Origin: DASZQY01 sp035548515
Lineage (GTDB): Bacteria; Pseudomonadota; Alphaproteobacteria; Rhizobiales; Kaistiaceae
NCBI GenBank assembly: GCA_035548515.1
Contig: DASZSW010000006.1
Location: 16,016-80,015 of the forward strand
Reading direction: 5' to 3'
DNA length: 64,000 nt
Positions 1 to 8,301 of the stretch are shown here, one piece after another; position 1 is the first letter of the stretch; each line of letters starts with the position of its first letter. The notes beneath the pieces are model-generated. The model searched no databases. It was not told the origin of the DNA and saw only the letters and a program-made list of their open reading frames with translations. The position numbers were made by a program, and so were the translations under genes.

Positions 1-1
1 G

Positions 2-784
2 GCCGAGGCGGCGCGTCCCGATTTCGGCGCTGCGGACGCCTTTGTCTGGCATCCGGTGACGCGTGTGCTCCAAGCTGTGAACCACGTGAGCGCGGTGGAG
101 ATCGGCCTCCTGAAGGGCATCGATCGGCCACGCGACATCCTGGTGGAGAACACCGAGCGTTTCGCCAAGGGACTGCCCGCCAACAACGTCTTGCTCTGGG
201 GTGCGCGCGGCATGGGCAAGAGTTCGCTGGTCAAGGCGGCGCATGCTGCGGTCAACCGCGACCACAAGCTCAAGCTTGTCGAGATTCACCGCGAGGACAT
301 CGAGACGCTGCCCGAGGTGATGGCCCTCCTCCGCGACACCCCGCACCGCTTCCTGCTGTTCTGCGACGACCTGTCCTTCGACGGACACGATGCGTCGTAC
401 AAGTCGCTGAAGGCGGCGCTGGAGGGTGGCATCGAGGGGCGCCCCGCGAACGTCGTGTTCTATGCCACGTCAAACCGGCGCCATCTGCTGCCGCGCGACA
501 TGATGGAGAACGAGGCGTCCACCGCGATCACGCCCGGCGAGGCAGTCGAAGAGAAGGTGTCCCTGTCCGACCGCTTCGGCCTCTGGCTCGGCTTCCACAA
601 GTGCAGCCAGGACGAATATCTGGAGATGGTGCGCGGCTACGTCGCGCACTACGGACTGAAGTCGCCGGAGAAATCATGGCGGGCGGAAGCGCTCGAGTGG
701 GCGACCACGCGCGGGGCGCGCTCAGGCCGTGTCGCCTGGCAGTTCGTGCAGGATCTGGCGGGACGACTTGGGGTCGTCCTCTAG
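2..784 (+). CDS. DUF815-family AAA+ ATPase (5' partial)
   Basis: ATPase of the DUF815 family; the cellular role is not established. The P-loop GARGMGKSS lies near residue 70 of the visible part and a Walker B-like LLFCDDLSF follows about 55 residues later. The reading frame is open to the left edge (codons from base 2, reading AEAARPDFGAADAFVWHP), and family members carry such sequence before the first methionine candidate, so the true start is probably outside the window and the GTG at 56 is internal. It converges on the LysM/M23 lipoprotein gene, with 86 bp between the stops and only a weak 5-bp hairpin after its own stop. Confidence 0.85.
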   Translation, partial: AEAARPDFGAADAFVWHPVTRVLQAVNHVSAVEIGLLKGIDRPRDILVENTERFAKGLPANNVLLWGARGMGKSSLVKAAHAAVNRDHKLKLVEIHREDIETLPEVMALLRDTPHRFLLFCDDLSFDGHDASYKSLKAALEGGIEGRPANVVFYATSNRRHLLPRDMMENEASTAITPGEAVEEKVSLSDRFGLWLGFHKCSQDEYLEMVRGYVAHYGLKSPEKSWRAEALEWATTRGARSGRVAWQFVQDLAGRLGVVL

Positions 785-870
785 GGACTTAGGCGTCCCG
801 CCAGCCCTGTTTTGACCAGGATCCCTTCCGGAGGTCAGGAACTGATCAAGGTGCACGTCACCGGCGGGAA

Positions 871-2271
871 TTACGCGCCGGCGAGGTAGTCGAGCGGATT
901 GACCGGCTTGGCGCCCTTGCGCAGCTCGAAGTGCACCTGAGGGGCCGTTACCGAACCAGTCATACCGGCATGGGCAATCGTCTGGCCGCGGCGGATGGTG
1001 TCGCCGCGCTTCACTAACAGGTCCTTGTTGTGGGCGTAGGCGGAGACCCAGCCGTCGGCGTGGCGAATGAGGATCAGGTTGCCGTAGCCGGCGAGTTCGT
1101 TGCCGGCGTAGATCACGGTGCCGGCTTCGACGGCCTTGACCGAGGTACCTTCCGGCACGGCGAGGTTGATCCCGTCGTTCTTCTCGCCGTTCGGCTTAGA
1201 GCCGAAACCGGAGATGATGCGGCCGCGCACAGGCCAGCGGAACGACTTGCCATCAGCCGAGGCGGCATCAGCGGCGTCGTCAATGTCGGCCGTCGCTTTG
1301 ACGTCGGTCGGCGTCGCATCGGGCATCGCCGGGACGACCGGAATCTTCGGCGCGTTGGCGACGAGCTGGCCGGTCGCGGCGGTCTCAGCCGGCGAGGTCA
1401 GGCGAAGCTTCGGTTCGGTGGTCGCGACGGCGGTCGTGGTGCCGGCATCCTTGTTGACAACCAGCTGGCCGAGTGGCTTCGGCGGCGCGCCAAGCTGCGT
1501 CGGCTTGGTGTCATTGGAGGCGACCATCGCGCCGGACTTGAGGCGGAGCGTCTGACCGACCTGGAGCTGGGTATCGGTGCCGATGCCGTTGAGGTTGGCG
1601 AGTTCCATCGGCGTCATGCCGGTCTTGCGGGCAACGCCGAAGAGGGTCTCACCCGCCTGCACCGTGTAGGTGGCGGCTCCCGTCGCGATCGTCTGCTGCG
1701 GCGGGGGCTTGATCGGCGCAGGGATCGGCTGGGCGTCCGCGACCATCGGCGCGTCAGTGCTGCGCAGACGGTCCGGCGAGATTGCGACGCGACGCGGGAT
1801 CACCATCACGCGGCCGATCTTGACCTGAGCCGGCGAAGTCATCTGGTTGGCGGCAAGGATCTGCTCGCCCGGCACGCCGAACTTCGCGGTCAGCGAGTCG
1901 AGGCTCTCGCCGGCGCCGATCGTAACGACGCGGCCGCCGACCGCCGACCACTCGTAAGCGCCTTCGCCTGTCGCGGCGGGCGCGCCATAGTCCGCGGACG
2001 GATCGACGGAGGCATACTGCGTCGACGGCGGGGGAGGAAGATCGGAGCGGGTGACGCTGTTGTTCTGCGCAACCGGCGGCATTGGCTGCTGATAGGCCAT
2101 GCCATCGCCGCTATCGCCGATGATCTGGCGCTGATTGTCGGTGGAGCTGGTGAAGAAGGGTTCCTGGAGGCGCAGCGAGTTGCTGCACGATGCACTCATT
2201 CCGGCCAGGATGACCACCAACGCAGCGCCGCCAAACCGGCGCGACCGGAACGCGAATACAGGGCTACGCAT
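871..2271 (-). CDS. LysM-LysM-M23 lipoprotein, NlpD/EnvC-type amidase activator (degenerate peptidase)
   Basis: A 466-residue envelope protein with a hydrophobic N-terminal signal ending in a Cys at about residue 29 (weak lipobox SASC), two LysM peptidoglycan-binding modules (about residues 115-160 and 200-245) and a C-terminal LytM/M23 domain (about 343-466). In active M23 enzymes the zinc site is HxxxD plus HxH. Here the first motif reads NDGIN and the second QVH, so three of the four metal or catalytic residues are missing. This is the pattern of E. coli NlpD and EnvC, which activate periplasmic amidases instead of cutting murein themselves. It is the last gene of the serS-surE-pcm group, 83 bp after pcm, as nlpD is near surE-pcm in many proteobacteria. 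Activator function is inferred from the lost residues. Confidence 0.85.
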   Translation of the reverse strand: MRSPVFAFRSRRFGGAALVVILAGMSASCSNSLRLQEPFFTSSTDNQRQIIGDSGDGMAYQQPMPPVAQNNSVTRSDLPPPPSTQYASVDPSADYGAPAATGEGAYEWSAVGGRVVTIGAGESLDSLTAKFGVPGEQILAANQMTSPAQVKIGRVMVIPRRVAISPDRLRSTDAPMVADAQPIPAPIKPPPQQTIATGAATYTVQAGETLFGVARKTGMTPMELANLNGIGTDTQLQVGQTLRLKSGAMVASNDTKPTQLGAPPKPLGQLVVNKDAGTTTAVATTEPKLRLTSPAETAATGQLVANAPKIPVVPAMPDATPTDVKATADIDDAADAASADGKSFRWPVRGRIISGFGSKPNGEKNDGINLAVPEGTSVKAVEAGTVIYAGNELAGYGNLILIRHADGWVSAYAHNKDLLVKRGDTIRRGQTIAHAGMTGSVTAPQVHFELRKGAKPVNPLDYLAGA

Positions 2272-2354
2272 TGCTCAACTCGCACACACAGAACTCGGGA
2301 ACTGAGGCGAGTTAACACCGGTAAGGTTGCCAAAGATTTAAACGGATCGAACAG

Positions 2355-3017
2355 TCAGAGCCGTGCGGCTTTGCCCGGAATGAGCGGCACGAAACGCACG
2401 TCTACCAGCGCTCTTTCGGTAAACGCGTCCTCGGTTCGTTCCAGCCGCACCAGCTTCTGGACGCCATCGGCCGGACCGATCGGCGCCACGATGACGCCCC
2501 CCACCTTCACCTGCTTCTTCAGCGCCGGCGGCACCTCCTCTCCGGCCGCCGTCACGATGATGCGGTCGAACGGCGCCTGCTCGGGCCAGCCCAGCATGCC
2601 GTCGCCGGCCAGCGTGGTGACGTTGCCGATGCGCAGCGAGCGGAAGCGAGACTCGGCCGCCTCCACCAATGTGCGGAAGCGATCCATCGTGTAGACGCGG
2701 CGCGCGAGCCGGGCGAGCACGGCTGCCTGGTAGCCGCTGCCAGTGCCGACCTCCAGCACGCGATCGCGCTCGCCGACATCCAGTGCAGCGGTCATGATGC
2801 CAACGATCGCAGGAGCGCTGATGGTCTGACCGCAGTCGATCGGGAGCGCGCGCTCGGCAGCATAGGAATGCGGCTGGCTTTCTGCCGGGACGAACAAATC
2901 GCGCGGCGTCGCCTCGATCGCTGCCACCACGCGCTGGTCCGTCACGCCCGCACGGCGAAGGCCCAGGATCAGCTCGGCGATCCGTATCCGCCGTTCGTCC
3001 TCGTCGGCCTCGACCAT
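2355..3017 (-). CDS. pcm: Protein-L-isoaspartate O-methyltransferase
   Basis: A 220-residue cytosolic SAM-dependent methyltransferase that repairs isoaspartyl residues in aged proteins. The SAM-binding glycine loop VLEVGTGSGYQAAV is near residue 85, and the family motif with CGQTISAP precedes it at about residue 62. The ATG at 3017 lies 9 bases after the surE stop, so the gene is in the same transcription unit. The surE-pcm-lipoprotein order is widely conserved. Length is normal for the family (about 210-220). Confidence 0.95.
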   Translation of the reverse strand: MVEADEDERRIRIAELILGLRRAGVTDQRVVAAIEATPRDLFVPAESQPHSYAAERALPIDCGQTISAPAIVGIMTAALDVGERDRVLEVGTGSGYQAAVLARLARRVYTMDRFRTLVEAAESRFRSLRIGNVTTLAGDGMLGWPEQAPFDRIIVTAAGEEVPPALKKQVKVGGVIVAPIGPADGVQKLVRLERTEDAFTERALVDVRFVPLIPGKAARL

Positions 3018-3026
3018 GCGATATGG

Positions 3027-3812
3027 TTACGCCGGACCGGCCGCTCTGTCGCGCTGGAAATGATGGCGAAGTGGATCGGCGAGGTCGTGCGCTGTCATGT
3101 CGAGGCGCAGGGGCGTCACGGAGATCAATCCCCGATCAATCGCCTCGTCGTCGCTGCCCGGCGCAAACGGCGCCTTTTCGCGGCGGTACGTCAGCCAGAA
3201 ATACGGGAGGTTGCGGCCATCGCGTCGCTCGTCGATGTGGAGGCCGTGGGTCAACTTGCCCTGCGCCGTGACCACCAGAGGACCTGTGTCGCCAGGCTCG
3301 CGGTTGGGGAAGTTGAGGTTGTAGAGCACGCCCGGCGGGAAGCCGAAGGTGAGCAGCTTGCGGATGATCGCCGGCGCGTGTGCCTCGGCGCAATGCCAGG
3401 GCACGACGCGCTCGCCATCCTCGTAGGTGTAGGCTTGGCTCAGCGCGACGGACGGGATGCCCAGCAGCGTGCCCTCGATCGCGCCGGCGATGGTGCCGGA
3501 GTACGTGATGTCGTCCGCGACGTTGGAGCCGGAATTCACGCCGGACAGCACGAGATCAGGCCGCTTGCCGGCGAGCAGACGGCGGACGCCCATGATGACG
3601 CAATCGCTCGGCGTGCCGCGGAGAGCGTAACGCTGCGGCGAAACCGTGCGCAAGCGGAGCGGATCGTTCAGCGACAGCGAATGCGACAGGCCGCTCTGGT
3701 CGAGTTCGGGTGCGACCACCCACACGTCATCCGCAATCTGTGCTGCGATGCGCTCCAGCGCAGTGAGGCCCGGCGAATGGATGCCGTCGTCGTTGGTGAT
3801 CAGGATGCGCAT
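3027..3812 (-). CDS. surE: 5'/3'-nucleotidase SurE
   Basis: A 261-residue metal-dependent survival-protein phosphatase acting on nucleoside monophosphates. It begins MRILITNDDGIHSPGL, with the conserved metal-binding DD near residue 8, and has SGVNSGSNVADD (about residue 90) and SGTIAGAIEG, all diagnostic of SurE. The open frame extends further upstream, but the start is set by the family N-terminus: the ATG at 3812 shares one base with the serS stop (TGATG), which indicates translational coupling. It lies between serS and pcm. Confidence 0.95.
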   Translation of the reverse strand: MRILITNDDGIHSPGLTALERIAAQIADDVWVVAPELDQSGLSHSLSLNDPLRLRTVSPQRYALRGTPSDCVIMGVRRLLAGKRPDLVLSGVNSGSNVADDITYSGTIAGAIEGTLLGIPSVALSQAYTYEDGERVVPWHCAEAHAPAIIRKLLTFGFPPGVLYNLNFPNREPGDTGPLVVTAQGKLTHGLHIDERRDGRNLPYFWLTYRREKAPFAPGSDDEAIDRGLISVTPLRLDMTAHDLADPLRHHFQRDRAAGPA

Positions 3813-5086
3813 CAGGCGCCGATCTTCTCCATCCCGCCCATGTACTTGCGCAGTGCATCGGGCACGGTGATCGAGCCATCCGGATTCTGGTAATTCTCCA
3901 TCACGGCGATCAGCGCACGGCCGACGGCGACGCCGGAGCCGTTCAGCGTGTGCACCAGGCGCAGGTTCTTGCCTTCCTTCGGGCGATAACGCCCCTGCAT
4001 GCGGCGGGCCTGGAAATCGCCGCACACCGAGCACGACGAAATCTCGCGGAACGTCCCCTGCCCCGGCAGCCAGACCTCGATGTCGTAAGTCTTCTGCGAG
4101 GCGAAGCCCATGTCGCCGGTGCAGAGCGTCATCACGCGGTAGTGGAGGCCGAGCCGCTTCAGCACCTCCTCGGCGCAGCCGAGCATGCGCTCGTGCTCGT
4201 CCTTCGATTTTTCCGGCGTAGTGATCGACACCAGCTCGACCTTATCGAACTGGTGCTGCCGCAGCATGCCGCGCGTATCCTTGCCGGCGGCGCCAGCCTC
4301 GGAGCGGAAGCACGGCGTCAGCGCCGTGAAGCGCAGCGGCAACTCGTCCTCGGACAGAATGGATTCACGCACGAGATTCGTCAGTGGTACCTCGGCCGTA
4401 GGAATAAGCCAGAGGTCCATCGTCGTGCGAAACATGTCTTCCGCCGCCTTCGGCAGATTTCCCGTCCCGTACGGGATCTCGTCACGCACCAGCAGCGGCG
4501 GCTGCACTTCTGTGTAGCCATGCTCCTCCGTGTGGAGGTCGAGCATGAACTGGCCGATGGCGCGCTCCATGCGCGCGAGCCCCTTCTTCAGCACGACGAA
4601 GCGCGAGCCGGAGAGCTTGGCGCCTGCTTCGAAGTCCATCTGGCCGAGCGCCTCGCCCAGTTCGTAGTGCTCCTTCGTGGAGTTCAGCGTCGGCTTAGTG
4701 CCGTGGCGGCGATATTCGACGTTGCCGTGCTCATCCTCGCCGACGGGCACGTCGTCCTGCGGCACATTCGGGATGATGGCGAGCGCATCTTCCAGCGCCT
4801 TCTCAGCTTCCTTCTGCGCGGCTTCCAGCGCCGGCATCTGGTCCTTCAGCGCCGCGACCTCGGCCATCACCTTCTGCGCGGCGGCCTCGTCCTTCTTGGC
4901 TTTCGCGGCGCCGATCTCCTTGGAGGCAGAGTTGCGGCGAGCCTGGGCTTCCTCGAGCTTCTGGATCGCGGTGCGACGCGCTTCGTCCAACGAGATCAGG
5001 CGCGAGGCCGCCGGCTGCTGGCGGCGGTTGGTCAGCGCGCGGTCAAGCGCCTCGGGGTTCTCACGGATCCATTTGATGTCGAGCAT
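3812..5086 (-). CDS. serS: Seryl-tRNA synthetase
   Basis: A class II aminoacyl-tRNA synthetase of 424 residues that charges tRNA-Ser. The N-terminal MLDIKWIRENPEALDRAL is followed by the long antiparallel coiled-coil arm (about residues 30-100, rich in Glu, Lys and Ala). Class II motif 2 is seen around FRSEAGAAGKDTRGMLRQHQF, and motif 3 at GSGVAVGRALIAVMENYQ near the C-terminus. The frame runs about 40 codons further upstream into a palindromic repeat, which cannot be coding for SerRS, so the ATG at 5086 is chosen. Its stop overlaps the surE start by one base. Confidence 0.97.
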   Translation of the reverse strand: MLDIKWIRENPEALDRALTNRRQQPAASRLISLDEARRTAIQKLEEAQARRNSASKEIGAAKAKKDEAAAQKVMAEVAALKDQMPALEAAQKEAEKALEDALAIIPNVPQDDVPVGEDEHGNVEYRRHGTKPTLNSTKEHYELGEALGQMDFEAGAKLSGSRFVVLKKGLARMERAIGQFMLDLHTEEHGYTEVQPPLLVRDEIPYGTGNLPKAAEDMFRTTMDLWLIPTAEVPLTNLVRESILSEDELPLRFTALTPCFRSEAGAAGKDTRGMLRQHQFDKVELVSITTPEKSKDEHERMLGCAEEVLKRLGLHYRVMTLCTGDMGFASQKTYDIEVWLPGQGTFREISSCSVCGDFQARRMQGRYRPKEGKNLRLVHTLNGSGVAVGRALIAVMENYQNPDGSITVPDALRKYMGGMEKIGA

Positions 5087-5106
5087 GGCGGGTCTCAAAT
5101 CACAAT

Positions 5107-5202
5107 TGTCATGCCCGCGAAGGCGGGCATCCAGTAACCGCTGCTGGAGAAATAACCGGGATCGGCGGCCGATACTGGGTCCCCGCCTGCGTGGGGACGA
5201 CA
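5107..5202. repeat. 96-bp inverted-repeat element (REP/MITE-like) between tatC and serS
   Basis: Two 29-bp arms (5107-5135 and 5174-5202) are imperfect reverse complements of each other, both fitting TGTCRTSCCCRCGMAGGCGG followed by GSAYCCAGT. Each arm is itself palindromic: TGCCCGC/GCGGGCA with a GAAG loop at 5112-5129, and an 8-bp GTCCCCGC/GTGGGGAC stem at 5179-5198. This matches the widespread proteobacterial intergenic repeat often mistranslated as MPAKAGIQ or SSPRRRGPS peptides. It occupies most of the tatC-serS gap. No other copy was found in this window. Confidence 0.8.
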
Positions 5203-5239
5203 GCAAATCGCAAATTCACGGGGGTCTGGCAACCGTCGA

Positions 5240-6052
5240 TCAGGTGGCGGTACTTGCCTTCGCCGCCGCGGCTTCAGCCTCGGCGCGGCGTTTCTCGACC
5301 ATCCGGACCGACAGGATCGAGGCCTCGTAGAGCGCCAGCGTCGGGATCGCCAGCGCCACCTGCGAGATGATGTCGGGCGGGGTGAGCACCGCCGCGGCGA
5401 CGAATGCCAGCACGATCGCATAGCGCCGGCCGCTTTTCAGGAACGCCGATGTCACAATGCCGACGCGTGCCAGCAGCGTGAGGATCACGGGCAGCTGGAA
5501 CACCAGGCCGAACGCGAGGATGAGACCCATGATCAGCGACAGGTAGTCGCTCACCTTGAACAGCGCCTCGATCGATGCTGAATCCACGTTGCCGGATTGC
5601 TGCAGCGACAGGAAGAAGCGCAGCGCCAGCGGCATGAGGACGACGAACACGACCGCGGCCCCGAGGATGAACAGCAGCGGCGTCGCGATCAGATATGGGA
5701 TGAACGCCTTGCGCTCGTTCTTGTAGAGGCCGGGCGCTACGAAGCCGTAGATCTGCGTCGCGATCACCGGGAAAGCGATGAACAGCGCGCCGAACAGCGC
5801 GACGCGCATCTGCGTGACGAAATATTCCTGCGGTGCGGTGTAGATCAGCTTTGCCGCGTCGCCGTGGTTCGCGGCCGCCCAGACGTAGGGAATAAGCAGC
5901 ACGTTGTAGATCTGCTTGGCGAAGATGAAGCAGAGGACGAAGGCGACGACGATCGCGATGATTGCGCGGATGAGGCGGGCGCGCAGTTCGATCAGGTGCG
6001 AGAGTAGCGGCGCGCGGCTGGCTTCCACTTCGTCCGGCGGCGTCTCGCTCAC
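5240..6052 (-). CDS. tatC: Twin-arginine translocase subunit TatC
   Basis: A 270-residue inner-membrane receptor of the Tat system, which exports folded proteins with RR signal peptides. Six hydrophobic segments are visible. The N-terminal HLIELRARLIRA and the stretch APQEYFVTQMRVALFGA are TatC hallmarks, as is FELP-like VFQLPVILTLLARVGIV. Translation starts at a GTG (6052) that overlaps the tatB stop as GTGA, so coupling to tatB is likely. The C-terminal tail is Ala/Glu-rich and cytoplasmic. Confidence 0.97.
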   Translation of the reverse strand: MSETPPDEVEASRAPLLSHLIELRARLIRAIIAIVVAFVLCFIFAKQIYNVLLIPYVWAAANHGDAAKLIYTAPQEYFVTQMRVALFGALFIAFPVIATQIYGFVAPGLYKNERKAFIPYLIATPLLFILGAAVVFVVLMPLALRFFLSLQQSGNVDSASIEALFKVSDYLSLIMGLILAFGLVFQLPVILTLLARVGIVTSAFLKSGRRYAIVLAFVAAAVLTPPDIISQVALAIPTLALYEASILSVRMVEKRRAEAEAAAAKASTAT

Positions 6053-6423
6053 GGCGCAACCTTCGGCGGCTCGGGTGGCTGCGGTACCGCCGGGCCCTCA
6101 GGCGGTTGTGGCACCGCTGGAACCGCAGGCACCGAGAGCGGCGTCATGTCTTTCTTGATGCTCGTTTCGATCGCGGTGAGTTCCTTCCGGACGCGTCCGA
6201 TGGGGTCGATCTTGGACAGCGACTGGAGGTCCTTCTGGACACCGTCCAGCTCGGCTTCCTTCAGCGCCTCGTTGAACTGGCCCTGGAAGTCGCGCGCCAT
6301 GCGTTTCATGCGCGCCGTCCACTGGCCAACGATGCGCATGGCGCGCGGCAAATCCTTCGGGCCGATGACGACGATCGCCACCACCGCGATGAGGACAAGC
6401 TCGGTCCAGCCGATTTCGAACAT
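6049..6423 (-). CDS. tatB: Sec-independent translocase protein TatB
   Basis: A 124-residue membrane-anchored Tat component. The start MFEIGWTELVLIAVVAIVVIGP carries a single N-terminal transmembrane helix with the TatB-type Glu at position 8. It is followed by PKDLPRAMRIVGQW, an amphipathic helix, and a Pro/Val-rich tail. The frame runs 10 codons further upstream, but the ATG at 6423 gives the family N-terminus. It lies 53 bp after tatA and overlaps tatC by 4 bp. Confidence 0.95.
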   Translation of the reverse strand: MFEIGWTELVLIAVVAIVVIGPKDLPRAMRIVGQWTARMKRMARDFQGQFNEALKEAELDGVQKDLQSLSKIDPIGRVRKELTAIETSIKKDMTPLSVPAVPAVPQPPEGPAVPQPPEPPKVAP

Positions 6424-6476
6424 GTGCGATCGAGGCTCGTGACCGCCGGCCACTCCGGCGGAAAGCGGAAGTTCCG

Positions 6477-6668
6477 CTAGACCTTGGTCTCTTCCGAGGC
6501 CTTGCTTTCGATCGGCTTCGGCGCCTCGTCATCGTCGGCGAGGCCCTTCTTGAAGCTTTTCACGCCCTTGGCGACATCGCCCATCAGGTCGGAAATCTTG
6601 CCGCGGCCGAAAAGCAGCACGACCACCAGGATAACAATGAGCCAGTGCCAGATGCTGAGTGAACCCAT
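6477..6668 (-). CDS. tatA: Sec-independent translocase protein TatA
   Basis: A 63-residue pore-forming Tat subunit: MGSLSIWHWLIVILVVVLLF is the transmembrane helix, followed by the hinge GRGKISDLMGDVAKGVKSFKKGL (FGRGK is the TatA hallmark) and an acidic tail. The ATG at 6668 was chosen over an upstream in-frame ATG because it puts the helix at residue 3 or so, as in the family, and GGAGAAGG lies just upstream on the coding strand. It is the first tat gene, 95 bp after scpB. Confidence 0.95.
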   Translation of the reverse strand: MGSLSIWHWLIVILVVVLLFGRGKISDLMGDVAKGVKSFKKGLADDDEAPKPIESKASEETKV

Positions 6669-6763
6669 GGGTCCTTCTCCACCAATTCCTTGAGGCGGCA
6701 ACAGAATTCCGCCGTCTCGTCAGCCCTGCCTCACCACATAGGCGCTATCGCCGGCAATGGCAA

Positions 6764-7462
6764 TCAGCGCGGGGTGCTATCGCCGAGCAGATCCGCCTCA
6801 TCCAGCGGATCCTCATCGGGCGCCAGGCCTTCCGTGGCACCCGGTTCCGGGATGGTGAAGTTGGCCGGCACGCGAGAGTCGAGCAGTCCGGCCGCCTTCA
6901 ACTCGTCCACACCCGGCAGGTCAGCGACCGTGTCGAGCCCGAAATGGGTGAGGAAAGCTTCAGTGGTTCCGTAGGTGATTGGCCGGCCCGGCGCCTTGCG
7001 CCGTCCGCGCATCCTGATCCAGCCGGATTCCAGCAGGACGTCGAGCGTGCCGGTCGAGGTGGCGACGCCGCGGATCTCCTCAATGTCGGCACGCGTCACG
7101 GGCTGGTGGTAAGCGATAATCGCCAGCGTTTCGAGCGCCGCGCGCGACAGGCGCCGCTGTTCCACTGCCTCGCGCGCCAGCAGGAACTTGAGGTCGCCCG
7201 CCGTGCGGAACGCCCACTTGCCGGCGACCTGCATCAGGTTCACGCCGCGTGTAGCGTAAGTCTCCTTCAGGTCAGCGAGCAGGCCGGCGACGTCGGCCCC
7301 TTCCGGCAAACGCGACGCGAGGTCCTCGGCGGCGAGCGCCTCCGCGGAAGCGAACAGCATCGCCTCAATCATGCGAAGGCTCTGCCGCCATTCCTCCGGC
7401 GACTGGCTCTGCGCGTTGGCATCGTTGTCGACTGCGATCATGACGGCGGCACTATTAGCCAT
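6764..7462 (-). CDS. scpB: Segregation and condensation protein B
   Basis: A 232-residue partner of SMC-ScpA in chromosome condensation. The tandem winged-helix core includes IEAMLFASAEALAAEDLASRLP (about residue 32), ETLAIIAYHQPVTRADIEEIRGV (about 135) and YGTTEAFLTHFGL (about 180), all typical of ScpB. The ATG at 7462 overlaps the end of scpA by 8 bp. A more internal start (MIAVDND) is possible. The acidic C-terminal tail is variable in the family. Confidence 0.93.
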   Translation of the reverse strand: MANSAAVMIAVDNDANAQSQSPEEWRQSLRMIEAMLFASAEALAAEDLASRLPEGADVAGLLADLKETYATRGVNLMQVAGKWAFRTAGDLKFLLAREAVEQRRLSRAALETLAIIAYHQPVTRADIEEIRGVATSTGTLDVLLESGWIRMRGRRKAPGRPITYGTTEAFLTHFGLDTVADLPGVDELKAAGLLDSRVPANFTIPEPGATEGLAPDEDPLDEADLLGDSTPR

Positions 7463-8297
7463 TTCCGGTCTCCGAAGACACAAGTGCGAGCGGCGTACGA
7501 TCGCGGACGTAAAGCGGTGCGAAGGGTTCGGTCTGGCGCAGCTCCAGCTTGCCTTCGCGAACCAGCTCGAGGCTGGCGCCGAAGGCGCTGGCGGTGACGC
7601 TGCGGCGCATGCCGAGCGACGAGAGGTACGGCGACATCAGCACCTCCATCGGCGTCCACTCCGCGACGTGGCCGACCAGCCGCGTCAACGCATGGCGCGC
7701 ATCCTGGAGCGACCAGACGGCGCGCGCCCCAATGGTCACGACGGCGATCGCCTTTTCCTGACGCTGCGTTGCGTAGGCGGCGAGCAGGTCGTGAAGCGTG
7801 GCGGAATACTCGTTCTTGCGCGTGATCGCGACCGGCTCGGGGTCGCCACGCGAGAAGATATCGCGACCGAGACGATCGCGGTTGGCGAGGCGCGCCGCCG
7901 CGTCGCGCATCGCCTCGAGACGCTGCAGGCGAAACGCCAGCGCCGCCGCCAGCTCCTCGCCGGTGGGCTCCTCGCCGTCGCTGACTTCCGGGATGAGGAG
8001 GCGCGACTTCAGGTAAGCCAGCCACGCCGCCATCACGAGATAATCAGCGGCGAGCTCCAGCCTCAGGCTGCGGATCTTTTCGATGTAGGCAAGATATTGG
8101 TCGGCAAGCGCGAGGATTGAGATGCGCGCGATGTCGACCTTCTGCGACCGCGCGAGTTCGAGCAGCAGGTCGAGGGGCCCCTCGAAGCCGTCGACATCGA
8201 CTACGAGCGCGGAGTCCGACGCGCCGCGATCGAGCACGGCGTAGGCCTCCCAGATTTTTTCCTGGTCCTGTTCGCTGGTCGGCGCGGCCGCGGTCAT
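7455..8297 (-). CDS. scpA: Segregation and condensation protein A (kleisin)
   Basis: A 280-residue kleisin that bridges SMC heads. The conserved N-terminal signature is FEGPLDLLLELARSQKVDI (about residue 40), followed by DYLVMAAWLAYLKSRLLIP; the C-terminal winged helix contains SFLALLEL-like AFGASLELVREGKLELRQTEPFAPLYV. The open frame extends 72 codons upstream into nagZ, but MTAAAPTSEQDQ at 8297 sits 4 bases after the nagZ stop and is the natural start. Its stop overlaps scpB. Confidence 0.95.
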   Translation of the reverse strand: MTAAAPTSEQDQEKIWEAYAVLDRGASDSALVVDVDGFEGPLDLLLELARSQKVDIARISILALADQYLAYIEKIRSLRLELAADYLVMAAWLAYLKSRLLIPEVSDGEEPTGEELAAALAFRLQRLEAMRDAAARLANRDRLGRDIFSRGDPEPVAITRKNEYSATLHDLLAAYATQRQEKAIAVVTIGARAVWSLQDARHALTRLVGHVAEWTPMEVLMSPYLSSLGMRRSVTASAFGASLELVREGKLELRQTEPFAPLYVRDRTPLALVSSETGNG

Positions 8298-8301
8298 GGT
8301 C

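Noticed and set aside
784..799. GGGAC/GTCCC hairpin after the DUF815 ATPase
   Set aside because: Only 5 bp with no T tract; too weak to call a terminator.
1030..2694. A 554-codon open frame on the + strand
   Set aside because: It runs opposite the LysM/M23 lipoprotein and pcm genes, is Arg- and Gly-rich with no domain, and is a GC-rich shadow.
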